From contig DASZRT010000102.1 of assembly GCA_035549075.1 (NCBI GenBank), forward strand, positions 26,840 to 90,839: a stretch of 64,000 bases of DNA. The letters are read 5' to 3'. The translations under genes were made by a program, and so were the position numbers. The notes under the pieces are model-generated. The model searched no databases. It saw only the letters and a list, made by a program, of their open reading frames with translations, and was not told where the DNA came from. This DNA is from DASZFV01 sp035549075 (GTDB lineage: Bacteria; Myxococcota_A; Polyangia; Fen-1088). This document shows, one piece after another, positions 8,561 to 16,974 of the stretch (its first letter is position 1; every line of letters begins with the position of its first letter).

Positions 8561-8749
8561 CGCTTGTAACTCCGCCTCGCGCGGGTTGCGTGATCAAAAC
8601 CGACGTCACGCGCCCGTTACGGCGTGTTTTCACATTCCGCACCACGTTTCGCCATCGTTTCGGCGCGCGCCTGCCACGGGATTGTTGCAGCGCAAAAACA
8701 CGCCGCGCCGAATCGCGGTGGTAACGTGGCGCTCACACGGAGGTTACGA

Positions 8750-9355
8750 ATGACGTTCTTGGAAGAGCTCAGTGAACAGCGGTGGGACGATCACCGCTTC
8801 TATCATCACAGCCGCATCAACCAGTCGTTGCACCTCGTGAGCGCGCTCAGCTTTCTCGTGACGTATGTGTTGCTGTTCACGCACCACGCCGTCTTCGCGA
8901 TCCTCTTCGGCTGGACGTTCTCGATGTGCATCCGCCAGGTTGGCCACTTCTTCTTCGAGCCCAAGGGCTACGACGACATGAACCAGGCCACCCACGAGTA
9001 CAAAGAGCGCGTGAAGGTCGGCTTCAACCTGCGCCGCAAGGTCATCCTGCACTCGGCGTGGGCGCTGGTCCCCGTGATCCTGCTGATTCAGCCGTCGTTC
9101 TTCGGCATCTTCACGCCCCACACGGACGTCATGGGCTACCTCGATCACCTCGCGCGCGTCTGGCTCGTCCTCGCGGGCGCGGCGCTCGTCGGCCGCACGA
9201 TCCAGCTGTGCCTCACGCGCAGCGTGCAGACGGGCCTGGCGTGGTTCACGAAGATCCTCACGGATCCGTTCCACGACGTGAAGATGTACTGGCGCGCGCC
9301 GGCGGCGCTGATGCGGGGCGAGATGATTCAGCCTCCGCATGAAAGAACGGCGTAA
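8750..9355 (+). CDS. DUF962/Mpo1-like membrane protein
   Basis: A 201-residue protein with four or five hydrophobic segments. The N-terminal RFYHHSRINQSLHLVSAL and the later GHFFFEPKGYDD match the paired His-containing signatures of the DUF962 family (YGL010w/Mpo1-like), whose yeast member is an iron-dependent dioxygenase of 2-hydroxy fatty acids. Start ATG 8750 is chosen because a strong GGAGG ribosome site lies at 8740-8744; a longer in-frame extension to 8624 has no such site. It is transcribed divergently from the membrane-protein/MFS pair and is followed by hairpins at 9372-9425. The lipid role is by family analogy. Confidence 0.6.
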   Translation: MTFLEELSEQRWDDHRFYHHSRINQSLHLVSALSFLVTYVLLFTHHAVFAILFGWTFSMCIRQVGHFFFEPKGYDDMNQATHEYKERVKVGFNLRRKVILHSAWALVPVILLIQPSFFGIFTPHTDVMGYLDHLARVWLVLAGAALVGRTIQLCLTRSVQTGLAWFTKILTDPFHDVKMYWRAPAALMRGEMIQPPHERTA

Positions 9356-9371
9356 GAGCAGAACGAAGAGA

Positions 9372-9425
9372 GAGAGGGACGACCCTCTCGCCGCTTCACG
9401 AGCCTCTCTCGTTCGCGAGAGGGGC
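9372..9425. terminator. double hairpin, probable bidirectional terminator
   Basis: Two hairpins lie between the convergent genes ending at 9355 and 9432. The first has a 7-bp stem (9372-9378 with 9383-9389, loop ACGA). The second has a 10-bp stem with one mismatch (9402-9411 with 9416-9425, loop TTCG) and is followed by TTTT on the plus strand. The position fits termination from both sides. Confidence 0.6.
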
Positions 9426-9431
9426 TTTTGT

Positions 9432-11084
9432 TTAGGCGAAGCGGGCTTTGAGCATTTCGCGGAGGACGCGGCGCTTGATGGCTTTGTTGGTGAGCGCGGG
9501 GGCGGACCACCAGAAGCCGTCGGCCCGCATGGCCTTCGCCGCGGCGACGATGCGATCGCTGACGGCGGCGAAGTCCGCGTCGGTGTAGTTGAGGCTGAAG
9601 ATGAAGCGGCCCGTTCCCACCCACGACAACGCGAGACCTTCGGCGCGCAGGTAATATTGCAGCATCCAGTTGTAACGCGCGGGCTGCGTATACGAGACCG
9701 TCCAAATGGACTGGAGGTTCGCGACGCGCAGCGGGAGTTGCTCGCGCTCGAGCCGCTCGTTGAGGGCCTTGGCGCGGTCGTTCCAGACCTGATCGGCGGC
9801 GGCGTACGTCGCCTCGATCTCGGGGCGGTCGATGCGGTCGAGGAACTCATGCATCGCGCCCATGACGTAGGGGTGCGAGTTGAAGGTGCCGCGCGCGAAG
9901 CAGATGTCCGACGGGCGGTCGTCGCGGAAGCGCTTCATGAGGTCTTTGCGGCCGCACAGCGCGCCGATGGGCAGCCCGCCGCCCAGCGTCTTGCCGTAGG
10001 TGACCAGGTCGGCCTTGACGCCGAAGTACTCCTGCGCGCCACGCTTCGCGAGGCGGAAGCCCACGAACACCTCGTCGAAGATGAGGACGATGCCGCGCTC
10101 GGTGCAGACGGCGCGCAGCTCTTGCAGCCACTTCGTATAGGCCTCGCGGTCGTAGTGCGCCGAGCGCGAGCTGTCGACGAGCGTGGCGTCGTTGGGCGCG
10201 TTGCCGTTGGGGTGCAGCGCCTGCAGCGGGTTGACGAGGACGCAGGCGATGTCGTGGCGCGTGCGCAGCACGTGCAGCGAGTCGGCGTCCATGTCCTTGA
10301 GCGTGTAGGTCTCGTGCGCGGGCGAAGGGTTGCCGACGCCGGGCTGCACGTCGCCCCACCAGCCGTGGTACGCGCCGCAGAAGCGCACGAGGTGCGAGCG
10401 CTTCGTGTGGTAGCGCGCGAGGCGAACCGCCTGCATGACGGCCTCGGTGCCCGACATGTGGAACGAGACCTCGTCGAGGCCCGAGATGGCGCGCAGCCGC
10501 GCGACGTTCGAGGCGACCACGGGGTGGTACGCGCCCAGCACGGGGCCGAGCGCCTCGGCGCGCGCGCTGCCGGCGCGGATGCACTCTTTGTAGAAGTCGT
10601 AGCCGAACACGTTGACGCCGTACGAGCCCGTGAGGTCGTAGAAGACGTTGCCGTCGAGATCGGTCACGCTGACGCCCGACGACTCGCGCAGGAACGAGCC
10701 CGCCTTGAGGTGCGCGCGCACGAAGCGGCTGTACTGGAACGGCACGCGGTAGGCGCTGGTGAATTGAATGTCCGAGATGCCGTCGATGGCGTCGGCCGTC
10801 TGGCGCGCCGTCTCGGCGAAGCGCGTCTTGTAGAGGTCGGACAGGCGCTTGAAGCCGGCGCGGCGCTGCTCGGCGACGTCGGCGGGCGCGCCGTCGGAGC
10901 GAAAGATTTCGACGTCGTCGTACTCGTAAAACGGTACCTGCGCGGCCAGGCGACGTGCCATCTTCGAGTGGCCGCGCAACGAAGGATGTTTCGCCTTCGA
11001 GAGCTGCAAGCGCGTCTTCACCTTGAAGAACAACCCCACAGCCCCCGCAGCCCCCAACACGTAGCCGACGGGCGGAATGCTCAT
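9432..11084 (-). CDS. membrane-anchored class III aminotransferase
   Basis: A 550-residue PLP enzyme of the acetylornithine/glutamate-1-semialdehyde aminotransferase fold. The PLP-binding lysine is K365 in VTYGKTLGGGLPIGA, the cofactor-contacting aspartate is in LIFDEVFVGFR, and the dimer/substrate segment is FHMSGTEAVMQAVRLA. It is about 100 residues longer than GSA aminomutase because of an N-terminal extension beginning with one hydrophobic segment (PVGYVLGAAGAVGLFF) that probably anchors it to the membrane. The substrate is unknown. Divergent phosphatidylserine decarboxylase begins only 33 bases away, so a role in lipid head-group or envelope chemistry is possible but not shown. Confidence 0.75.
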   Translation of the reverse strand: MSIPPVGYVLGAAGAVGLFFKVKTRLQLSKAKHPSLRGHSKMARRLAAQVPFYEYDDVEIFRSDGAPADVAEQRRAGFKRLSDLYKTRFAETARQTADAIDGISDIQFTSAYRVPFQYSRFVRAHLKAGSFLRESSGVSVTDLDGNVFYDLTGSYGVNVFGYDFYKECIRAGSARAEALGPVLGAYHPVVASNVARLRAISGLDEVSFHMSGTEAVMQAVRLARYHTKRSHLVRFCGAYHGWWGDVQPGVGNPSPAHETYTLKDMDADSLHVLRTRHDIACVLVNPLQALHPNGNAPNDATLVDSSRSAHYDREAYTKWLQELRAVCTERGIVLIFDEVFVGFRLAKRGAQEYFGVKADLVTYGKTLGGGLPIGALCGRKDLMKRFRDDRPSDICFARGTFNSHPYVMGAMHEFLDRIDRPEIEATYAAADQVWNDRAKALNERLEREQLPLRVANLQSIWTVSYTQPARYNWMLQYYLRAEGLALSWVGTGRFIFSLNYTDADFAAVSDRIVAAAKAMRADGFWWSAPALTNKAIKRRVLREMLKARFA

Positions 11085-11117
11085 CGCGCGAATCTCCTCA
11101 TGAGCTCGTGAATTACC

Positions 11118-11984
11118 ATGATTGATCGAGAGACGGTTTCACGCATTTTCCTACAGGAAGACCTCAATTTTCTGCTGACGAACCGCATCCCGCGCGCCGC
11201 CGTGACGCGCTTCTTCGGGTGGTTCGGCAAGATCGAGAACCCGATCATCCGCGATCTCTCGATCGGCGTGTGGCGCCTCTTCACCGAGGTCAACCTCGAC
11301 GACGCGGCGAAGACGGAGTTTCGCAGCCTTCACGACTGCTTCATTCGGGAGCTCAAGGACGGCGCCCGGCCGATCGATCCGGATCCCGCGATCCTCACGA
11401 GCCCCTGCGACGCGATCGTGGGCGCGGCGGGCCAGGTCGAAGGCGATCAGCTGATCCAAGCCAAAGGACTGCCGTACACGCTGGCCGATCTGCTCCGCGA
11501 TCCGGAGCTCGTGGACCTCTACCGCGACGGCCAATACGTGACGCTGCGGTTGTCGTCCAGCATGTATCACCGCTTCCACGCGCCGCACGATCTGCGCGTC
11601 GAGCGCGTCAACTACGTCTCCGGCGACACCTGGAACACCAACCCCATCACGGTCAAACGCGTCGAGCGCCTGTTTTGCAAAAATGAACGGGCGATCGTGC
11701 GCACGCGGCTCGGCGCCAACGGCGCGTTGCTGACGCTCGTGCCCGTCGCGTCGATCCTCGTCGCGAGCATTCGTTTTCACTTCCTCGACGTGCTCTTTCA
11801 TTTGAAATACCGAGGGCCCGAGGTCGTCGCGTGCGACGCGCCGTTTGCCAAGGGCCAGGAAATGGGCTGGTTCGAGCTCGGGTCGACGATCATCGTGTTC
11901 GCGCCCAAGGGCTTCGCGCTGTGCCCGGGCGTCGAGACGGGGACGATGATCCGCATGGGTCAACCGCTGTTGCGCATGCCGTGA
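11118..11984 (+). CDS. psd: phosphatidylserine decarboxylase proenzyme
   Basis: A 288-residue pyruvoyl-dependent enzyme that converts phosphatidylserine to phosphatidylethanolamine at the inner membrane. The self-cleavage motif LGST is present (FELGSTIIVF); cleavage would fall between G255 and S256, the serine becoming the pyruvoyl group. Family motifs SSMYHRFHAP (the conserved His) and DTWNTNPI are in place. Length matches the bacterial membrane type I enzyme. It is divergent from the aminotransferase with a 33-base spacer and convergent with the glycosyltransferase that ends at 12004. Confidence 0.93.
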   Translation: MIDRETVSRIFLQEDLNFLLTNRIPRAAVTRFFGWFGKIENPIIRDLSIGVWRLFTEVNLDDAAKTEFRSLHDCFIRELKDGARPIDPDPAILTSPCDAIVGAAGQVEGDQLIQAKGLPYTLADLLRDPELVDLYRDGQYVTLRLSSSMYHRFHAPHDLRVERVNYVSGDTWNTNPITVKRVERLFCKNERAIVRTRLGANGALLTLVPVASILVASIRFHFLDVLFHLKYRGPEVVACDAPFAKGQEMGWFELGSTIIVFAPKGFALCPGVETGTMIRMGQPLLRMP

Positions 11985-12003
11985 CGACGGCGCCGCGCGC
12001 GCC

Positions 12004-13158
12004 TCACGCGACTGCGGGGCGCAGCGCGGCGGCCTTGCGGGCGACCTTCGAAGACTCGGCTGTCGCGAAGGTCGGCGGCACGGCGTCGTTCAGCGGCACG
12101 AGGTGCGCGCGGAAGACGTCGTGGCCGTGCTCGAGCGTGCGGTGAACGATGCTGGCGCGCGCGGCCTCGCGCGAGCACTTCACGGCGCGCTGGCAGGCGG
12201 CGAGCAGGTCGGTGTCGATCGCGCCGCTCAGGCCTTCCTTGACGAGGTCCACGGGGCCGGGCGCCGGCACCGACGCGACGGGCAGGCCGGCCGCGAAGGC
12301 CTCGAGGATGACGTTGCCGAAGGTCTCGGTCTTCGACGGGAAGACGAAGCAGTCGGCGCTCGCGAAGTGCGCGGCCAGCTCCTCGCCGTAACGGTAGCCG
12401 CGCCACACGACGTCGGGGAAGCGGCGCGCGAGCTCTTCGCGCGAGGGGCCGTCGCCGACGACGACCTTCGTGCCCGGCAGCGGCAGCGCGAAGAAGTCTT
12501 CCAGGCTCTTCTCGACGGCGACGCGGCCGACGTACAGCCAGATGGGGCCGGGCAGGCCGGCGTAGACGTCGCCCGAGCGGTGGCGCGGGTGGAAGAGGTT
12601 GGCGTCGACGCCGCGCGGCCAGTGGATGAGCTGCTTGCCCACGCGGCGCTCCTTGAGCTCGGCGAGCAACGTCTGCGAGCTGACGAGCGTGTGCTCGGCC
12701 TTGTCGTGGAACCAGCGCACGACCTTGTAGCCCCACTCGAGCGGCACGGGCGCGCGCGCGCTCACGTACTCGGCGTAGCGCGTGTGAAAGCTCGTCGTGA
12801 AGCGGAGGTTCTGGCGGCGGAGCCAGCCGACCGTCCAGAAGCCGAGCGGGCCCTCGGTCGCGACGTGGACGGCGTCGGGCGCGAAGTCGCGGATGCGCTT
12901 CGTGGCCTTCCACGGATCGGTGGCGACACGGATCTCGGGGTACGACGGCAGCGGCATCGTGCGGTGGCTGTCGGGCGCGACCACCATGACCTCGATCCCT
13001 CGGCTCTCGAGGCTGCGCACGAGCCGTCCCAGGGTGAGCGCGACGCCGTTCGTCTGCGGCTTCCAGGCGTCGGTCACGAGCGCGAGGCGCCGTGGCTCGA
13101 AACCTCCGAACGAGAGCAGGCGATTGGCTGCAACCTGTCCAACGTTGATGTTCAGCAC
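12004..13158 (-). CDS. GT4 family glycosyltransferase
   Basis: A 384-residue GT-B enzyme of family GT4, closest by eye to GDP-mannose-dependent alpha-mannosyltransferases (PimB/MgtA-like). The N-terminal domain opens with LVTDAWKPQTNGVALTLG and contains the acceptor-side SFHTRYAEY. The C-terminal nucleotide-sugar domain has WLYVGRVAVEKSLEDF and the E-x7-E signature SKTETFGNVILEA. No transmembrane segment is visible, so it acts at the cytoplasmic membrane face, probably on a glycolipid or surface polysaccharide. The neighbouring phosphatidylserine decarboxylase fits an envelope role. Confidence 0.82.
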   Translation of the reverse strand: MLNINVGQVAANRLLSFGGFEPRRLALVTDAWKPQTNGVALTLGRLVRSLESRGIEVMVVAPDSHRTMPLPSYPEIRVATDPWKATKRIRDFAPDAVHVATEGPLGFWTVGWLRRQNLRFTTSFHTRYAEYVSARAPVPLEWGYKVVRWFHDKAEHTLVSSQTLLAELKERRVGKQLIHWPRGVDANLFHPRHRSGDVYAGLPGPIWLYVGRVAVEKSLEDFFALPLPGTKVVVGDGPSREELARRFPDVVWRGYRYGEELAAHFASADCFVFPSKTETFGNVILEAFAAGLPVASVPAPGPVDLVKEGLSGAIDTDLLAACQRAVKCSREAARASIVHRTLEHGHDVFRAHLVPLNDAVPPTFATAESSKVARKAAALRPAVA

Positions 13159-13259
13159 GCGAACATCGTATTCGGCGCCCTCAACAGGAACGTGGCGCGG
13201 AAGTCAAAACACGGTGGTGATACGACGACAATTGCAGGGAGCGGGCGTGACGCCAATGT

Positions 13260-13284
13260 GACACGGAGATCTCAGATCCGTGTC
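13260..13284 (-). terminator. hairpin downstream of hydrolase gene
   Basis: There is a perfect 8-bp inverted repeat (13260-13267 with 13277-13284, 9-base loop), 19 bases past the stop of the minus-strand hydrolase that ends at 13304. No T-run follows, so a terminator role is plausible but unproven; it could also be an operator for the glycosyltransferase. Confidence 0.35.
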
Positions 13285-13303
13285 GTGCGGCGCGAGAGCG
13301 TCG

Positions 13304-14899
13304 TCAGAAGGTCTGCGTGGCGAGGTTGCTCTCGGGCGCCCAGTGATCGGCGTTGTGCCCCGCGAAGGCGCGCAACGTCTCGAAGCCGTCGGCCGTCGTC
13401 GCGCCCATGACGAGCACGCGGTGGTCCTTGGCGAACGGGCTGGCGCCAACGAAGCGATAGACCGGCGCCTTCGGTGCGCCCGCGACGCCCGACGCGAGCG
13501 CGTTGAGCGGCGCCGCGCCGACGAGCACGAGATCGAAGCGGGCCTTCTCGTCGTCGGTGACCTCGGTGTCGGCCTTGACGGCGAAATGCGCCGACACGCC
13601 CGGCCCCCAATCGGCCAGGGCCGACGCGAGCGCGCGCGCCGACGCGACGACGTCGGGCGCGCCGTGCGTGCCGTAGACGTAGAGGTGCGGGCGCTCGCGC
13701 GGCGCGCTCTTACCGAACAGACCCACGACGCCGACGTCGCCCGGCGTGTGCTTGCGCGCGGCGCGCGGCGCCTTCGGGTCGCGTTTGATCGACGCCAGCG
13801 TCTTCAACAGCTTCGCGCCTTCATAAGCCGGCACCCACGCGTGGTGATCGACGCCGGGGTACTCGGTGTACGTCACCGTCTTGCCGAGCCAGCCCAGCGC
13901 CTTGAAGCGCGCGGCCATGCGTCTCGACTGTTCGACGGGCACGACGGGATCGGCGTCGCCGTGAAACATGAAGACGCGCAGGTGCTCGGCGTTCTCTGCC
14001 AGCGCGACGGGCGACGCCGCGTCGAGCGCCGCGAGGTCGTAGCGCTTCGTCATCGACGGCTCGATCCACTTGCGCGCGTCGGTGATCGCGCAGACGGGCG
14101 CCAGCGCCGAGAACAGCTCGGGGTGGGTCAGGCCGATCTGCCAGGTGCCGCCGCCGCCCATCGACAGGCCCGTGAGGGCGATGCGCTCGGCGTCGACCTT
14201 GTAGGCGCGGCGCACGTCGGCGATCACGCGCAGCACGTCCTCGCCGCCGAGGCCGTCGTAGCCCGCGACCTCGCCGCGGCCGAACGGCGCGACGACGATC
14301 GCCGGAACGTCGGGGAACGTGAGGTCGTTGCGCGAGGCGTCCTCGTCGCTCTCGCCGGGGCGGTTGTCGAAGCCGAACACGCGCTGGAGCATCTGCCGGT
14401 GATCGGAGTGCGCGCCGTGGAGCGCGACGACGAGCGGCCACGCGCGCGCGCCGTCGTAAGCGGTCGGCACGTAGATCGAATACGGCTGCAGCGTCCCGTC
14501 CCACTCGGAGCGGTAGGCCTTCACGAAGGCGCCGCGCGCGTAGTCGTAGGGATCTTCACCGCCCGAGAGCACGTCGGCGTAGGCGCGTGCCGTGTCGAGC
14601 GTGCGGCGCGCGAGCGCCAGGTCGCGGCCCGCGTCGAGCACGTGCGCGCGGAAGGCGTCGGCGTCTTCGACGAGTCGCTCGATCGAAGGCAGGCTGATGG
14701 CGCGCGAGACGTCGGACAACGTCGCGGCGCGCGCGCGCGCGATCGAGGCGACGGCGGCGGCGCGGCGCGCGTCGAGATCGGCCGCGGGCGATGCAGACGA
14801 TGGCGCGGCGTCGGGCGGCGGTGCGACGGGCGGCGCGCTGCGCGCGCAGGCGCTCGCGAACGCGATCGAAAGGACGGCCAGCTTCTTCGTCAATTTCAT
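13304..14899 (-). CDS. lipoprotein alpha/beta hydrolase (esterase)
   Basis: A 531-residue probable lipoprotein. The signal peptide ends in a lipobox at FASAC, followed by a Pro/Ala/Ser linker. The catalytic core is an alpha/beta hydrolase: oxyanion region VVALHGAHSDHRQM, nucleophile S246 in GLSMGGGGTW, acid loop near FMFHGDADPVVP and catalytic His in VDHHAW. This order matches feruloyl-esterase or PHB-depolymerase-like prolyl-oligopeptidase-family enzymes. A further C-terminal domain of about 150 residues has no recognised motif. Its ATG overlaps the stop of the upstream Ser/Thr kinase gene by 4 bases, so the two are co-translated. Confidence 0.78.
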   Translation of the reverse strand: MKLTKKLAVLSIAFASACARSAPPVAPPPDAAPSSASPAADLDARRAAAVASIARARAATLSDVSRAISLPSIERLVEDADAFRAHVLDAGRDLALARRTLDTARAYADVLSGGEDPYDYARGAFVKAYRSEWDGTLQPYSIYVPTAYDGARAWPLVVALHGAHSDHRQMLQRVFGFDNRPGESDEDASRNDLTFPDVPAIVVAPFGRGEVAGYDGLGGEDVLRVIADVRRAYKVDAERIALTGLSMGGGGTWQIGLTHPELFSALAPVCAITDARKWIEPSMTKRYDLAALDAASPVALAENAEHLRVFMFHGDADPVVPVEQSRRMAARFKALGWLGKTVTYTEYPGVDHHAWVPAYEGAKLLKTLASIKRDPKAPRAARKHTPGDVGVVGLFGKSAPRERPHLYVYGTHGAPDVVASARALASALADWGPGVSAHFAVKADTEVTDDEKARFDLVLVGAAPLNALASGVAGAPKAPVYRFVGASPFAKDHRVLVMGATTADGFETLRAFAGHNADHWAPESNLATQTF

Positions 14900-16950
14900 C
14901 TGTGTGGCGTGAAGAACGAGCGTTTGCGCGCGGCGGGCGCGGGCTTCTTCTTCTTGAGCGCGACCGCGACCTTGCGATCCTTCGTGCCGATGACGGCGAC
15001 GCGCCGGCTCACGGGCTCGAAGCCCGCCTTCACGAACGTCAGCTCGTAGGTGAGCCCCGCGCGAAAGTGCAGGTTGATGGGCGAGCGCCCCAAGACCTGG
15101 CCCTTCGTGCGCACGACGGCGCCCACGGGCGTCGTCGTGATGTGCAGGATCGCCGTCGCGGGCTTCGGCGGCGCCTTCGCCTTCGCGGCCGCCTTCGCGC
15201 CGCCCTTCGTCTCGGACGTGGGCTCGCGCTTCGGTGGCTCGGCGGCCTTCTCGGGCTCGGCGCCGTCCGCGCCGATCACGGCCTGCTCGGCGTTGGGCAC
15301 CGCCTTCTTCAGCAGCTCTTCTTCTTCCTGATCGTCGTCGTCGTCTTCTTCTTTTTTCGCGGCGACGACCGTGTCGGCGGCAACCGCGTCGGGCTTCGCC
15401 ACCGCCGCATCAGCCGCGGCCGCAGGCACGTTCGCCGCGACCGCTTCTTTCGCAGGCGCTTCGACCACCGCCGCGCGCGCGTCGACCACCGGCGCCGTCA
15501 CGACCTTCTTCGGCTCGGGCGGCGGCGTCGGCGCCGGAACCACCACCGGCTTCGGCGGCCCTTCGAGCGCGCCCGCCGCGCCGTCGTCGCCGAGCCCGAG
15601 CTTCTTCGCGACGCCTTGCTCTTCGACCCACGCGATGAGGTAGCGCCCGCCCACGACGGCCGCCAGCGCGAAGAACGCGCCGAACCAAAAGCCCGCGAGC
15701 CGTCGCCGCGGCTTCCCGATCGAGCCCGTGACGGCGGCGGGCGGCGGCGACACGGGGCCCGGCGTGCCCGCGCGTCCGCCCGTCGCGCGATCGATCGTCG
15801 TGCGCGGCGAAGAGGGAGACGCCGGCGCGCCCTCGACGGGAACCGGCGGCGGCGTGAGCCTCCCGCCGGGCCCCGTCGCCGCGATCTCCGTCATGCCGAC
15901 GGCCGTGCCCGAGACCTCGTCGAGCTCGAAGGACGTACCCGCCGACAGATCCGTCCCGAGCTCGTCCTTGATGATGCCGCTCGTGTCGATGCGCTTCTTG
16001 CCGTTGCTCTCGACGTGATCGCGCCGCCCGAGCTGCTCGAGCCACAGCTTGAGCTCGGTCTGCCCCGCCGATTGGAAGTCGTTGCGCAAGACGCGCTCGA
16101 GGTCGATCAGCATCTCGTCGGCCGTCTGGTACCGATCGCCCGGCGACGGCCGCATCGCGCGCATGATGATCGTCGAGACCGGCGCGCTCACCGACGCCTT
16201 GACCGTCTCGGGCGCCGCGAACTCACCCTTCTGCACCTTCAACAGCTGCTCGAGATCGGTCGCCCCTTCGAACGGCAGCCGCTCGGTCATCATGCGGTAG
16301 AGCAGCGACCCCACCGAGAAGATGTCCGAGCGCTTGTCGATGCCGACGCCCAGCGCCTGCTCGGGCGACATGTATGCGACCTTGCCCTTGATGACGCCGG
16401 CCGCGGTGATCTCGCGCTTCTGCTGCGCCTTCGCGATGCCGAAGTCGGCGAGCTTCACCTCGCCCTGCTCGCTGATGAGCACGTTGTTGGGCGAGATGTC
16501 CCGGTGGACGATGCCCAGCGGCCGCCCGTCGCGCGTCTTGCCGTGCGCGTAGGCCAGCGCGCGGCACACGACGGTCGTGACGTACAGCGCGAGGGCCGGC
16601 GGCCACGCCATGTTGGCGGCGTAGGCGCGCTGCAAGATGCGCTCGAGGTCCCACCCGTCGACCAGCTCCATGACGAGGAACGTGCGGTTGCCCGCGACGC
16701 CGAGGTCGAGCACCTGCACGATGTTGCTGTGCTGGAGGGTCATCGAGATGTGACCCTCGTCGAGCAGCATGTTGCGGAACTGCGGGTCCGCCGAGAACTG
16801 CGTGAGGATGCGCTTGAGGACGACGGGCTTCTGGAAGCCCTCGGCGCCGTGCTGCACGGCCGAGAAGATTTCGGCCATCCCGCCGTCGGCGAGCTTGCCC
16901 AAGATCGTATAGCGGCCGTGGCGCGCCATTCGGCGCCGAGAGCGTACCAT
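14896..16950 (-). CDS. Ser/Thr protein kinase with C-terminal PEGA-like domain
   Basis: A 684-residue eukaryotic-like kinase. The kinase domain (about 10-290) has the Gly-rich loop GKLADGGMAEIF, ATP lysine in VVLKRI, catalytic loop HRDISPNN, DFG motif LADFG and P+1 region MSPEQALG. A Pro/Ala-rich linker, one transmembrane helix (FWFGAFFALAAVVGG) and an Ala/Lys-rich stretch lead to a C-terminal PEGA-like domain (LHITTTPVGAVVRTKG...LGRSPINLHFRAG) that would be periplasmic. An in-frame ATG at 16929 is an alternative start. The gene is divergent from malQ by 24 bases. PEGA-tailed PknB-type kinases are abundant in myxobacteria. Confidence 0.9.
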   Translation of the reverse strand: MVRSRRRMARHGRYTILGKLADGGMAEIFSAVQHGAEGFQKPVVLKRILTQFSADPQFRNMLLDEGHISMTLQHSNIVQVLDLGVAGNRTFLVMELVDGWDLERILQRAYAANMAWPPALALYVTTVVCRALAYAHGKTRDGRPLGIVHRDISPNNVLISEQGEVKLADFGIAKAQQKREITAAGVIKGKVAYMSPEQALGVGIDKRSDIFSVGSLLYRMMTERLPFEGATDLEQLLKVQKGEFAAPETVKASVSAPVSTIIMRAMRPSPGDRYQTADEMLIDLERVLRNDFQSAGQTELKLWLEQLGRRDHVESNGKKRIDTSGIIKDELGTDLSAGTSFELDEVSGTAVGMTEIAATGPGGRLTPPPVPVEGAPASPSSPRTTIDRATGGRAGTPGPVSPPPAAVTGSIGKPRRRLAGFWFGAFFALAAVVGGRYLIAWVEEQGVAKKLGLGDDGAAGALEGPPKPVVVPAPTPPPEPKKVVTAPVVDARAAVVEAPAKEAVAANVPAAAADAAVAKPDAVAADTVVAAKKEEDDDDDQEEEELLKKAVPNAEQAVIGADGAEPEKAAEPPKREPTSETKGGAKAAAKAKAPPKPATAILHITTTPVGAVVRTKGQVLGRSPINLHFRAGLTYELTFVKAGFEPVSRRVAVIGTKDRKVAVALKKKKPAPAARKRSFFTPHR

Positions 16951-16974
16951 TTATCGTAGGCTTCCAACCCACAC

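Noticed and set aside
7704..8645. Extension of the MFS frame upstream of 7703
   Set aside because: It overlaps the membrane-protein gene in another frame and is Arg-rich; the GTGA overlap fixes the MFS start.
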